Shown here: positions 1 through 5,057 of the stretch, piece by piece
How positions within the stretch are numbered: position 1 is the first letter of the stretch
Layout: every line of letters begins with the position of its first letter
NCBI GenBank assembly: GCA_013812385.1
Contig: JACCTM010000250.1
Span: 1 to 6,667, forward strand
DNA length: 6,667 bases
Direction: 5' to 3'
Source of the DNA: Geodermatophilaceae bacterium
GTDB lineage: Bacteria > Actinomycetota > Actinomycetes > Mycobacteriales > Geodermatophilaceae
Program-made: the position numbers and the translations under genes
Notes under the pieces: generated by a model
What the model was told of the DNA's origin: nothing
The model's input: only the letters and a program-made list of their open reading frames with translations
Databases searched by the model: none

Positions 1-53
1 CGCTTGCGCGATTCCAGCTGACCTGGGATCGGTACGCTCGCCCACGTCCATCA

Positions 54-126
54 GCGCCCGTAGCTCAGTGGATAGAGCAGGTGCCTTCTAAGCACTTGGT
101 CGAGGGTTCGACCCCCTCCGGGCGCG
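54..126 (+). tRNA. tRNA-Arg (anticodon TCT)
   Basis: The sequence folds into a complete 73-nt cloverleaf. The acceptor stem pairs 54-60 with 119-125 and leaves G126 as discriminator. The D stem is 63-66 with 75-78. The anticodon stem is 80-84 with 92-96, closed by one G-T pair, around the loop CTTCTAA (85-91). The T stem is 102-106 with 114-118 around the loop TTCGACC. The anticodon at 87-89 is TCT, which reads AGA and AGG, rare arginine codons in a high-GC genome. The variable loop is 5 nt. The 3' CCA is not encoded (the next bases are CCT), so it must be added after transcription. Only 53 bases precede it here, and I see no convincing promoter in them. Confidence 0.96.
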
Positions 127-130
127 CCTG

Positions 131-149
131 CGTCGGGTGTGTACCGACG
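131..149. terminator. Hairpin between convergent tRNA-Arg and oxidoreductase genes
   Basis: CGTCGG (131-136) pairs perfectly with CCGACG (144-149) around a 7-nt loop. It begins 5 bases after the tRNA and ends 10 bases before the end of the opposing oxidoreductase gene, so it could stop transcription from either side. There is no T-tract on either side. That is common among actinobacterial terminators, but it means the call rests on position and symmetry only. Confidence 0.45.
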
Positions 150-159
150 GCTCAACAGT

Positions 160-1581
160 TCAGAGGCCGTATGCCTCCAGCAGACGGAGCCAGACCTCGC
201 TGATCGTCGGGTAGGACGGCACAGCGTGCCAGAGCCGATCGATCGTGACCTCACCGACGATCGCCACGGTCGCGGAATGCAGCAGCTCCTGCACGCCAGG
301 CCCGACAAAGGTGGCGCCGACGAGGATCCGGCGATCCTCGTCCACAACGATCTTCGCCGTGCCGGTGTAGCCGTCGGCGTACAGCGATGCCCCAGCGACG
401 TTGATGTCGTGACTGATCGCCCGGACGTTCAGGCCGTCCTTGCGAGCCTCAGCCTCGGTACGGCCCACCGACGCGACGGTGGGACTGCTGAAGACGACGC
501 TGGGTGTGGCCCCGTGGTCAGCCGTTGCCGAGGTCAGTGCCCAGGCGGCGCCGTCGACCTGTTCACCGCGAGCACGCGCGGCGATCGCGGCACCACAGGC
601 CCGGGCCTGGTATTTCCCCATGTGGGTGAGCAGCCGTCGGCCGTTGACGTCGCCGGTGGCATAGAGCCAACCTCCGTCCACACCGGTGACCCGGCAGGTG
701 TCATCGACCTCGAGGGACTCGCCCGGGGTCAGGCCGACGGTCTCGACTCCGAGATCGGAGGTGCCTGCCGTACGACCGGTTGCCACGAGCACCTGGTCGC
801 CGTCGACTGTGTCGTCGCCCATTCCCACCCTCACCGTGTTCCCGTCGCGGCTGACCCGGTCGACCTCGACCTCGGTACGGACATCTACCCCCAGCTCGCG
901 AAGTCCGGCGAGTACGAGGTCGCCGGCGAATGGTTCCAGCTTGCGCAGCAGGCTCGGGCCGCGGACCAACATGACGACCTCGGAACGCAGTGCGCGCCAG
1001 GCAGTTGCCATCTCCACTGCGACCACGCCGCCGCCGATCACGACCAGCCGCCGCGGCGCCGCCTTGGCCGACGTGGCTTCCCGGCTGGTCCAGGGCCGGG
1101 CCTCTGCGAGGCCGTCGATGGGCGGCAGCATGGCGTGCGAGCCCGTGGCGATGACCACAGCTTGTCGGGCGGTCAGCGTGGTTGTCTCCCCGTCCCTGCC
1201 CTGGACCTCGACTCGCTTCGGTCCGGCCAGTCGCCCGGTTCCGCGGAACAGTTCGATCCCGACATCGGCAACCCATTTGGCCTGGCCTTCGTCGGACCAG
1301 TTCGAGGTGAAGCCGTCGCGGCGTTCCAAGGTCTTGGCCACATCCTGGGCCCCCGTGACGGCCTCGGCCGCGCCTGGCACGGCGCGCGCCTCGCTCAGGA
1401 TCTCCGAACCTCGCAGCAGCGCCTTGCTGGGCATGCACGCCCAGTACGAGCACTCTCCACCGATCAGATCGGACTCCACCAGGGCGGCGCGCAGGCCTGC
1501 CTTGACCACCCGGTCAGCCGCGTTCTCGCCAACCGCGCCCGCGCCGATCACCACGACGTCGTACTCCTGCGAGCCCGTCAT
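160..1581 (-). CDS. FAD-dependent pyridine nucleotide-disulfide oxidoreductase (lipoamide dehydrogenase/mercuric reductase-like)
   Basis: This 473-residue flavoprotein should transfer electrons from NAD(P)H through FAD and a redox-active cysteine pair to an unknown acceptor in the cytoplasm. The N-terminal FAD fold has G13-x-G15-x-x-G18. The active disulfide is C44/C49 in GGECSYWACMPSK, with the CxxxxC spacing of lipoamide dehydrogenase. The NAD(P) fold has G183-x-G185-x-x-A188, and the second FAD motif ATGD is at 308-311. The C-terminal dimerisation domain is full length. Two departures stand out. The catalytic His of the family's HPT motif is replaced by Tyr (Y457 in SYPTISE, with E462 kept). 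The end of the second strand of the NAD(P) fold reads VRG near 206-208 instead of carrying an acidic residue, which hints at NADPH. It is therefore unlikely to be the E3 subunit of 2-oxoacid dehydrogenases; a quinone or small-molecule reductase is possible. The ATG start is preceded by AAGGAG. It is divergent from the flavin reductase gene. Confidence 0.9.
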   Translation of the reverse strand: MTGSQEYDVVVIGAGAVGENAADRVVKAGLRAALVESDLIGGECSYWACMPSKALLRGSEILSEARAVPGAAEAVTGAQDVAKTLERRDGFTSNWSDEGQAKWVADVGIELFRGTGRLAGPKRVEVQGRDGETTTLTARQAVVIATGSHAMLPPIDGLAEARPWTSREATSAKAAPRRLVVIGGGVVAVEMATAWRALRSEVVMLVRGPSLLRKLEPFAGDLVLAGLRELGVDVRTEVEVDRVSRDGNTVRVGMGDDTVDGDQVLVATGRTAGTSDLGVETVGLTPGESLEVDDTCRVTGVDGGWLYATGDVNGRRLLTHMGKYQARACGAAIAARARGEQVDGAAWALTSATADHGATPSVVFSSPTVASVGRTEAEARKDGLNVRAISHDINVAGASLYADGYTGTAKIVVDEDRRILVGATFVGPGVQELLHSATVAIVGEVTIDRLWHAVPSYPTISEVWLRLLEAYGL

Positions 1582-1629
1582 TTCTCTCCTTGGTCGACTG
1601 CTGTCTGGTTTGCCCGAAATCGCGCACTG

Positions 1630-1665
1630 GAATGATCCACCGACCGCGATCGTCAGGGGTCATTC
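1630..1665. promoter_or_regulatory. Inverted repeat in the divergent spacer, possible operator
   Basis: GAATGATCC (1630-1638) and GGGTCATTC (1657-1665) are inverted copies with one mismatch, separated by 18 bases. They lie near the middle of the 134-bp spacer between the divergent oxidoreductase and flavin reductase genes, where one bound regulator could control both. No regulator gene is in the window, and I could not place convincing -35/-10 boxes for either gene. The role as an operator is inferred from position and symmetry. Confidence 0.3.
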
Positions 1666-1694
1666 ACCTCGCTGCGGCACCACCACGGCAAGGC

Positions 1695-1703
1695 AGGAAG
1701 GGG
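1695..1703 (+). promoter_or_regulatory. Ribosome binding site of the flavin reductase-like gene
   Basis: The purine run AGGAAGGGG is the only Shine-Dalgarno-like sequence in this stretch and ends 12 nt before the ATG at 1716. The spacing is longer than ideal. Even so, it favours that ATG over upstream in-frame starts such as the TTG at 1590, which would add about 42 residues with no resemblance to the family. Confidence 0.5.
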
Positions 1704-1715
1704 CTGGTCAGCGAA

Positions 1716-2201
1716 ATGTCACCCGCGGAGTACGCCGAGGCCCTGGGCAGTTTCGCGAGTGGCGTCACCGTGCTCACCTTGCGCGAAGACCTCGACGACA
1801 TCGGTACGACCGTGACCGCCTTCATGGCCGTCTCCGCGGACCCACCGCTGGTTGCCGTCGGGTTGGCGGCCGATTCGTACGTGTTCGAGGCTCTGCAACT
1901 GGCTGAGACGTGCGTCCTCAGCCTCCTCGCCGCCGACCAGTCGGTGCTGGCGAGTCGATTCGCGGCGGCGGGCCGGCCGAGCGCTCGACTCCTTCTCGAC
2001 GGCGTGCCACATGATCGGGCGGCACACAGTGCGGCCCTTGTCATCACCGAAGGTGTGGCCGCGCTGGACTGCCGGGTCAACTCGACCTTTGACGCCGGCG
2101 ATCATGTGTTGGTTGTCCTTCAGATCCTGGAAGTGCTGTACGTCGCCGAAAACCGCAAGCCCCTCATCCGATACCGGAGCAGGTACCGGCGCGAACTCTG
2201 A
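1716..2201 (+). CDS. Flavin reductase-like FMN-binding split-barrel protein
   Basis: This 161-residue protein fits the flavin reductase domain family (HpaC/NtaB/HsaB type), which uses NAD(P)H to reduce FMN or FAD for two-component monooxygenases. The family pattern is followed in order: LGSFASGVTVLT (10-21), the flavin-contacting stretch TTVTAFMAVSADPPLVAVGL (31-50), a helix with LLAADQSVLASRFA, GDHVLVVLQILEV (128-140), and the terminal PLIRYRSRY (149-157). The length is typical of a single-domain reductase. No monooxygenase partner is in the window, so the reduced flavin could serve an enzyme encoded elsewhere, or the protein could be a flavin- or F420-binding relative of different function. 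The in-frame ATG at 1716 is chosen because family similarity begins there. It is divergent from the disulfide oxidoreductase, and its 3' end faces vapC across 38 bases. Confidence 0.83.
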   Translation: MSPAEYAEALGSFASGVTVLTLREDLDDIGTTVTAFMAVSADPPLVAVGLAADSYVFEALQLAETCVLSLLAADQSVLASRFAAAGRPSARLLLDGVPHDRAAHSAALVITEGVAALDCRVNSTFDAGDHVLVVLQILEVLYVAENRKPLIRYRSRYRREL

Positions 2202-2217
2202 CTCGGCCGAGTCGATT

Positions 2218-2247
2218 CCGGCTGGTTCGGCGCCGTCGATCAGCCGG
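2218..2247. terminator. Hairpin between convergent flavin reductase and vapC genes
   Basis: CCGGCTG (2218-2224) pairs perfectly with CAGCCGG (2241-2247) around a 16-base loop that itself contains the palindrome CGGCGCCG. Its right arm overlaps the vapC stop codon. A second perfect palindrome, GACTCGGCCGAGTC (2200-2213), overlaps the flavin reductase stop. Either could act as a bidirectional terminator between these tail-to-tail genes. Neither is followed by a T-tract, so the assignment is tentative. Confidence 0.35.
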
Positions 2248-2632
2248 CCTCGATGACCTGAACGTCGTAGTATCCGAATCGCTCATCGGCCGTCACGATG
2301 GGAAGATTCAGGGCTTGGGCCTGGGCGATCAGCAAGCGATCGAATGGATCCCGATGATGTGGCGGAAGATCGGTGACCCGGTGCACGTGGTCGATCTCGA
2401 CAGCCAGCCCTGTTGTTCCCGAACTCCGGAGGCGGGCAGGGACATAGATCCGTGGATGTTCCGGTAGCGGCAGGCGCCCTAGCCCGTACTTGATCGCGAT
2501 CTCCCATGCGCTGGCCGCCGACAGGAACAAGGTGGCCGCCCCACTCAGCTGAGTACGGAGCGTGTCCGTCAGTCGGTCGGGTTCAGCCTGCAACCACAGC
2601 CACACGTGCGTATCGACCAGATATCGGCTCAC
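2240..2632 (-). CDS. vapC: VapC-type PIN-domain toxin (ribonuclease)
   Basis: This 130-residue protein is a PIN-domain endoribonuclease, the toxin of a type II toxin-antitoxin pair. Members need Mg2+ or Mn2+ and cut tRNA or rRNA when free of antitoxin. The acidic metal-binding residues are visible in order: D7 in YLVDTHVWLW, E44 in SAASAWEIAIK, D95 and D98 in RDPFDRLLIAQA, and D116 in VTADERF. The DTHVWLW opening places it in the common VapC subgroup paired with Phd/YefM-type antitoxins. Length is normal and no key residue is missing, so the toxin looks intact. The start codon is GTG (2630-2632) and shares the 4 bases GTGA with the vapB stop codon. I see no strong ribosome binding site in front of it, so translation is probably coupled to vapB. 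The RNA target cannot be read from the sequence. Confidence 0.93.
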   Translation of the reverse strand: MSRYLVDTHVWLWLQAEPDRLTDTLRTQLSGAATLFLSAASAWEIAIKYGLGRLPLPEHPRIYVPARLRSSGTTGLAVEIDHVHRVTDLPPHHRDPFDRLLIAQAQALNLPIVTADERFGYYDVQVIEAG

Positions 2633-2871
2633 CTGTAGAAGGCCGACTCGATCTCCTCCGGCAATGAAGCGTCGAAATCCTCCGGAACGACGAACCGACC
2701 CTCGTCCTCGCCGAACGTTCGCGGCGTCGACTGGGCATAGCCGACGAGCCTGGCGACGGGTATCCCGCCGCGCAAGATGTCCACCTCCTGGCCGCCAGCG
2801 ACAACTCGTAATAACTCAGACAGGCGGGTCTTCGCCTCGTGTACACCGACCCGGATCACGGACTTAGTCAT
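2629..2871 (-). CDS. vapB: Phd/YefM-family antitoxin of the vapBC pair
   Basis: This 80-residue antitoxin should neutralise the VapC encoded directly downstream and repress their shared promoter. The N-terminal DNA-binding and dimerisation domain shows the Phd/YefM pattern: VGVHEAKTRLSELLRVV (8-24), then GGQEVDILRGGIPVARLV (26-43). The C-terminal acidic tail FVVPEDFDASLPEEIESAF (60-78) matches the toxin-wrapping segment of this family, where the DFD..LPEEI pattern is common. Phd/YefM is one of several antitoxin folds called VapB; this is not the AbrB-like kind. Translation starts at ATG 2869-2871 with no Shine-Dalgarno sequence upstream, which fits a leaderless transcript from the promoter described separately. 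Its stop overlaps the vapC start. The pair lies on the same strand as, and 76 bases beyond, the acyl-CoA dehydrogenase gene. Confidence 0.92.
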   Translation of the reverse strand: MTKSVIRVGVHEAKTRLSELLRVVAGGQEVDILRGGIPVARLVGYAQSTPRTFGEDEGRFVVPEDFDASLPEEIESAFYR

Positions 2872-2881
2872 GAACTTAGTT
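2861..2881. promoter_or_regulatory. Tandem pseudo-palindromic operator over the vapB start
   Basis: Two 9-bp pseudo-palindromes share the core ACTTAGT: GACTTAGTC (2861-2869) and AACTTAGTT (2873-2881). Their centres, 2865 and 2877, are 12 bp apart. One covers the first codons of vapB; the other overlaps the likely -10 box. Phd/YefM antitoxins commonly repress their own operons by binding short repeated palindromes at the promoter, so these are the best candidates for the VapB operator. The repeats are directly visible; binding is inferred. Confidence 0.6.
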
Positions 2882-2905
2882 TAGTACGGCGCGCCTAGTT
2901 GTCGG
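2878..2905 (-). promoter_or_regulatory. Probable vapBC promoter, leaderless
   Basis: Read on the minus strand, CCGACA (2905-2900) and TAAACT (2883-2878) resemble -35 and -10 boxes with 4 of 6 consensus matches each and a 16-bp spacer. The A of the vapB ATG lies 7 bases beyond the -10 box, which is where transcription would be expected to begin. Together with the missing Shine-Dalgarno sequence, this suggests a leaderless mRNA, a form frequent in actinobacteria. The -35 box falls inside the hairpin at 2901-2916. Confidence 0.42.
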
Positions 2906-2916
2906 CTCACGCCGAC
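2901..2916 (-). terminator. Short hairpin after the leucine-type operon
   Basis: GTCGGC (2901-2906) and GCCGAC (2911-2916) form a perfect 6-bp stem with a 4-base loop. It starts 31 bases downstream of the acyl-CoA dehydrogenase stop and lies in front of vapB on the same strand. It could end the upstream operon and insulate vapBC, although no T-tract follows. It also overlaps the proposed vapBC -35 box, so a protein-binding role is an alternative. Confidence 0.35.
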
Positions 2917-2947
2917 TCAGGAGGTCCCGACCCCGAGACTCAGCCGG

Positions 2948-4099
2948 TCAAAGTCCCAGGTCGCGGGCGATCAGCATGCGCTGAACCTCCGAGGTCCCCT
3001 CCCCGATCTCCAGGATCTTGGAGTCGCGCCACATGCGCGCCACCGGGAACTCGTTCATGAACCCGTACCCGCCATGCACCTGGGTCGCCTCGCGAGCGTT
3101 CGTCACCGCAATTTCCGAGGAGTAAAGCTTGGCCATCGCCGCCTCGCGCTTGAACGGCTCGCCGCGCAACATCTTCTCCGCCGCCCGGTAGTACGCCATC
3201 CGAGCAGTGAATGCCCGGGTCTCCATGTCGGCGATCTTGAATTGGATGGCCTGATAGGAGCCGATCGGCTTGCCGAATGCCTTGCGCTGCCCGGCGTATT
3301 TCACCGATTCATCCACGCAACCCTGCGCCAGACCGACCGACAGCGCGGAGATTGCAATCCGGCCTTCGTCCAGGATCGAGAGGAACTGCGCGTACCCGCG
3401 TCCGCGTTGTCCGACCAGATTCTCGACAGGCACCCGGCAGTCGGCGAATGACAATTCGCGAGTGTCCGAGGCGTTCCAGCCGACCTTGGAGTACTTCTTC
3501 GACACAGTGAAACCTGGTGTGCCCGACGGCACCAAGATCGCGGAGATCTCCTTGCGACCGTCCGCCTGCTGCCCGGTGACCGCAGTGACTGTGATCAGCC
3601 CCGTGATGTCGGTGCCGGAGTTGGTGATGAATGCTTTTGTCCCGTTGATCACCCAGTGCTCGTCCTCGAGCACCGCGGTCGTCAGTGTGGCACCGGCATC
3701 GGATCCCCCGCCCGGTTCGGTCAACCCGAAGGCACCCAGCACCTCGCCGTTGCACAACCGCGGCAGCCACTCCTTTCGCTGCTCCTCGGTGCCGAATCGG
3801 AAGATCGGCATCGCTCCCAACGAGACTCCGGCCTCCAGCGTGATCGCGACCGAGGAGTCAACGCGGGCAAGCTCTTCCAGCGCCAGGCACAGCGTGAAGT
3901 ACGTGCCGCCGGAACCGCCGTACTTCTCGGGGAAGGGCAGCCCGAACAGTCCGAGGCCGCCCATCTGCTTGACGATCTCGTACGGGAACTCCTCCCGCTC
4001 GTAGAAATCGCCGATCTGCGGGGCGACCACCTCTCGGGCGAACTCCCGCACCATCTTCTGCAGCGCCTGGCTCTCGTCGTCCAGTCGGTAATCGAGCAT
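2948..4099 (-). CDS. Acyl-CoA dehydrogenase, short/branched-chain type; likely isovaleryl-CoA oxidation
   Basis: This complete 383-residue FAD enzyme introduces a double bond at C2-C3 of an acyl-CoA and passes electrons to electron-transfer flavoprotein. The family order is intact: N-terminal helical domain, the FAD signature FGLTEPGGGSDAG (124-136), a beta domain with NGTKAFITNSG (152-162), and the C-terminal helical domain with the second signature around QVHGGYGFMNEFPVARMWRD. The catalytic base is E367 in IGEGTSEVQR, the position used by short- and medium-chain enzymes. Position 243-247 reads LDEGR, unlike the LDLER segment that carries the catalytic Glu of classical isovaleryl-CoA dehydrogenase. 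It most resembles the MmgC/AcdH/FadE19 group, in which branched-chain substrates are known. The operon with a carboxylase alpha subunit and HMG-CoA lyase points to isovaleryl-CoA; other short branched acyl-CoAs are possible. The open frame runs upstream to 4597, but homology starts at ATG 4097-4099, behind a good ribosome binding site and 26 nt after the lyase gene. Confidence 0.93.
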   Translation of the reverse strand: MLDYRLDDESQALQKMVREFAREVVAPQIGDFYEREEFPYEIVKQMGGLGLFGLPFPEKYGGSGGTYFTLCLALEELARVDSSVAITLEAGVSLGAMPIFRFGTEEQRKEWLPRLCNGEVLGAFGLTEPGGGSDAGATLTTAVLEDEHWVINGTKAFITNSGTDITGLITVTAVTGQQADGRKEISAILVPSGTPGFTVSKKYSKVGWNASDTRELSFADCRVPVENLVGQRGRGYAQFLSILDEGRIAISALSVGLAQGCVDESVKYAGQRKAFGKPIGSYQAIQFKIADMETRAFTARMAYYRAAEKMLRGEPFKREAAMAKLYSSEIAVTNAREATQVHGGYGFMNEFPVARMWRDSKILEIGEGTSEVQRMLIARDLGL

Positions 4100-4105
4100 C
4101 GAATT

Positions 4106-4112
4106 CCCTTCC
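4106..4112 (-). promoter_or_regulatory. Ribosome binding site of the acyl-CoA dehydrogenase gene
   Basis: On the minus strand GGAAGGG ends 6 nt before the ATG at 4099. This fixes the start at that ATG, although the same frame is open for a further 166 codons into the HMG-CoA lyase gene. Confidence 0.75.
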
Positions 4113-4125
4113 ACAGCTTTCGCTT

Positions 4126-5055
4126 TCACGATCCACTCAGGGCTTGCACGACACGAGACGGACTCGGCTTGCCGAGCTTGCCCGCCATCCAGATGCTGGT
4201 GTCCACCAAGGACTGCAGATCCACACCGGTCGAAATGTCTAGGCCATTCAGCATCCAGACCAGGTCCTCGGTGGCCAGGTTCCCGGTGGCGCTCTCGGCG
4301 TACGGGCAGCCGCCCAGCCCTCCGGTGCTCGCATCGACCACGGTGACGCCTTCGCGCAGCGCGGTCAGCGTGTTGGACAGCGCCTGACCGTAGGTGTCGT
4401 GGAAGTGCACAGCCAGGTTGCCGACCGACGTCCCGGCGGCCGCGAAACCGTCCAGCACAGCGACGACGCGACCGGGGGTGGCCACTCCGATCGTGTCGCC
4501 CAGAGACAGTTCGGTGCAGCCCATCTCGAGCAGCGCGCGCCCGACCGAGACGACCTGCTCGATCGGCACGGTCCCCTCCCACGGATCGCCGAAGCACATG
4601 CTCAAATACCCGCGTACGCCGAGTCCCGCCTCGCGAGCGCGGCTGACGACTGGCATGAACATCGCCAGCGACTCAGCAACCGTCCGGTTCAGGTTGCGCT
4701 GGGCGAACGCCTCCGTCGCGCTGGCGAAGACCGCGACATCGGTGATCCCGGCCTCCAGGGCCCGGTCGAGTCCCCGCTCGTTGGGAACCAATACCGGATA
4801 GCGGATCCCCGGAACCCGCTCCAGCGCCTCGACCAGCTCGGCCGCGTCGGCCAGCTGCGGCACCCACTTCGGGTGCACGAACGACGTGGCCTCAATCGTC
4901 GTCAACCCGGCCGCGGCCAATCGCCCGATGAACTCGGCCTTGACCTCCACCGGGACGGTCGCCGACTCGTTCTGCAGTCCGTCGCGTGGGCCGACTTCGT
5001 AGATGGTCACCTCGGCGGGCAGGCCCACCTCCCGGATCGCGGTGATGTCCAGCAC
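4126..5055 (-). CDS. mvaB: 3-hydroxy-3-methylglutaryl-CoA lyase
   Basis: This 309-residue DRE-TIM barrel enzyme cleaves HMG-CoA into acetoacetate and acetyl-CoA, the last step of leucine breakdown. The first strand carries EVGPRDGLQNE (20-30), with R24 and D25 equivalent to catalytic R41 and D42 of the human enzyme. E55 is in the TTIEATSFV strand. The metal ligands H217 and H219 are in VHFHDTYGQA. The catalytic cysteine C250 is in the lyase signature GGLGGCPYA, followed by ATEDLVWML. All residues recalled as essential in the human enzyme are present and the length is normal. The two His ligands and the signature Cys separate it from homocitrate/isopropylmalate synthases and support lyase activity. 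It starts with GTG (5053-5055), just 2 nt after the carboxylase gene ends, with GGAGG well placed inside that gene. Tight spacing makes one operon with translational coupling likely. Confidence 0.95.
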   Translation of the reverse strand: MLDITAIREVGLPAEVTIYEVGPRDGLQNESATVPVEVKAEFIGRLAAAGLTTIEATSFVHPKWVPQLADAAELVEALERVPGIRYPVLVPNERGLDRALEAGITDVAVFASATEAFAQRNLNRTVAESLAMFMPVVSRAREAGLGVRGYLSMCFGDPWEGTVPIEQVVSVGRALLEMGCTELSLGDTIGVATPGRVVAVLDGFAAAGTSVGNLAVHFHDTYGQALSNTLTALREGVTVVDASTGGLGGCPYAESATGNLATEDLVWMLNGLDISTGVDLQSLVDTSIWMAGKLGKPSPSRVVQALSGS

Positions 5056-5057
5056 GG

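Noticed and set aside
1..53. A promoter for the tRNA gene, with TACGCT at 33-38 as a possible -10 box
   Set aside because: No -35-like sequence lies at the right distance, and the visible upstream stretch is too short to judge.
54..126. The tRNA-Arg gene as an attachment site of an integrated element
   Set aside because: The neighbouring genes are ordinary metabolic genes, no integrase is present, and I saw no repeat of the tRNA 3' end elsewhere in the window.
139..1635. A long plus-strand open frame of 498 codons lying antisense to the whole disulfide oxidoreductase gene
   Set aside because: Its translation shows no recognisable domain and is rich in Asp, Arg, Gly and Pro. It mirrors the third-position GC bias of the minus-strand gene, which has clear family motifs. 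Long antisense frames of this kind are expected at this GC content.
686..1906. A second plus-strand frame of 406 codons across the oxidoreductase, the spacer and part of the flavin reductase gene
   Set aside because: It crosses two well-supported genes in the wrong frame, is dominated by Ser, Arg, Pro and Thr, and matches no family I recognise.
2914..2943. Direct repeat GACTCAG at 2914-2920 and 2937-2943 between the acyl-CoA dehydrogenase and vapB genes
   Set aside because: Seven bases repeated twice at short range is readily explained by chance, and neither copy borders a feature in a way that suggests target-site duplication or an operator.
4100..4597. Upstream extension of the acyl-CoA dehydrogenase frame into the HMG-CoA lyase gene, suggesting a longer or fused protein
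   Set aside because: The extra 166 residues are a low-complexity Arg/Gly/Ala shadow of the lyase gene. Family similarity and a good ribosome binding site both begin at the ATG at 4099.
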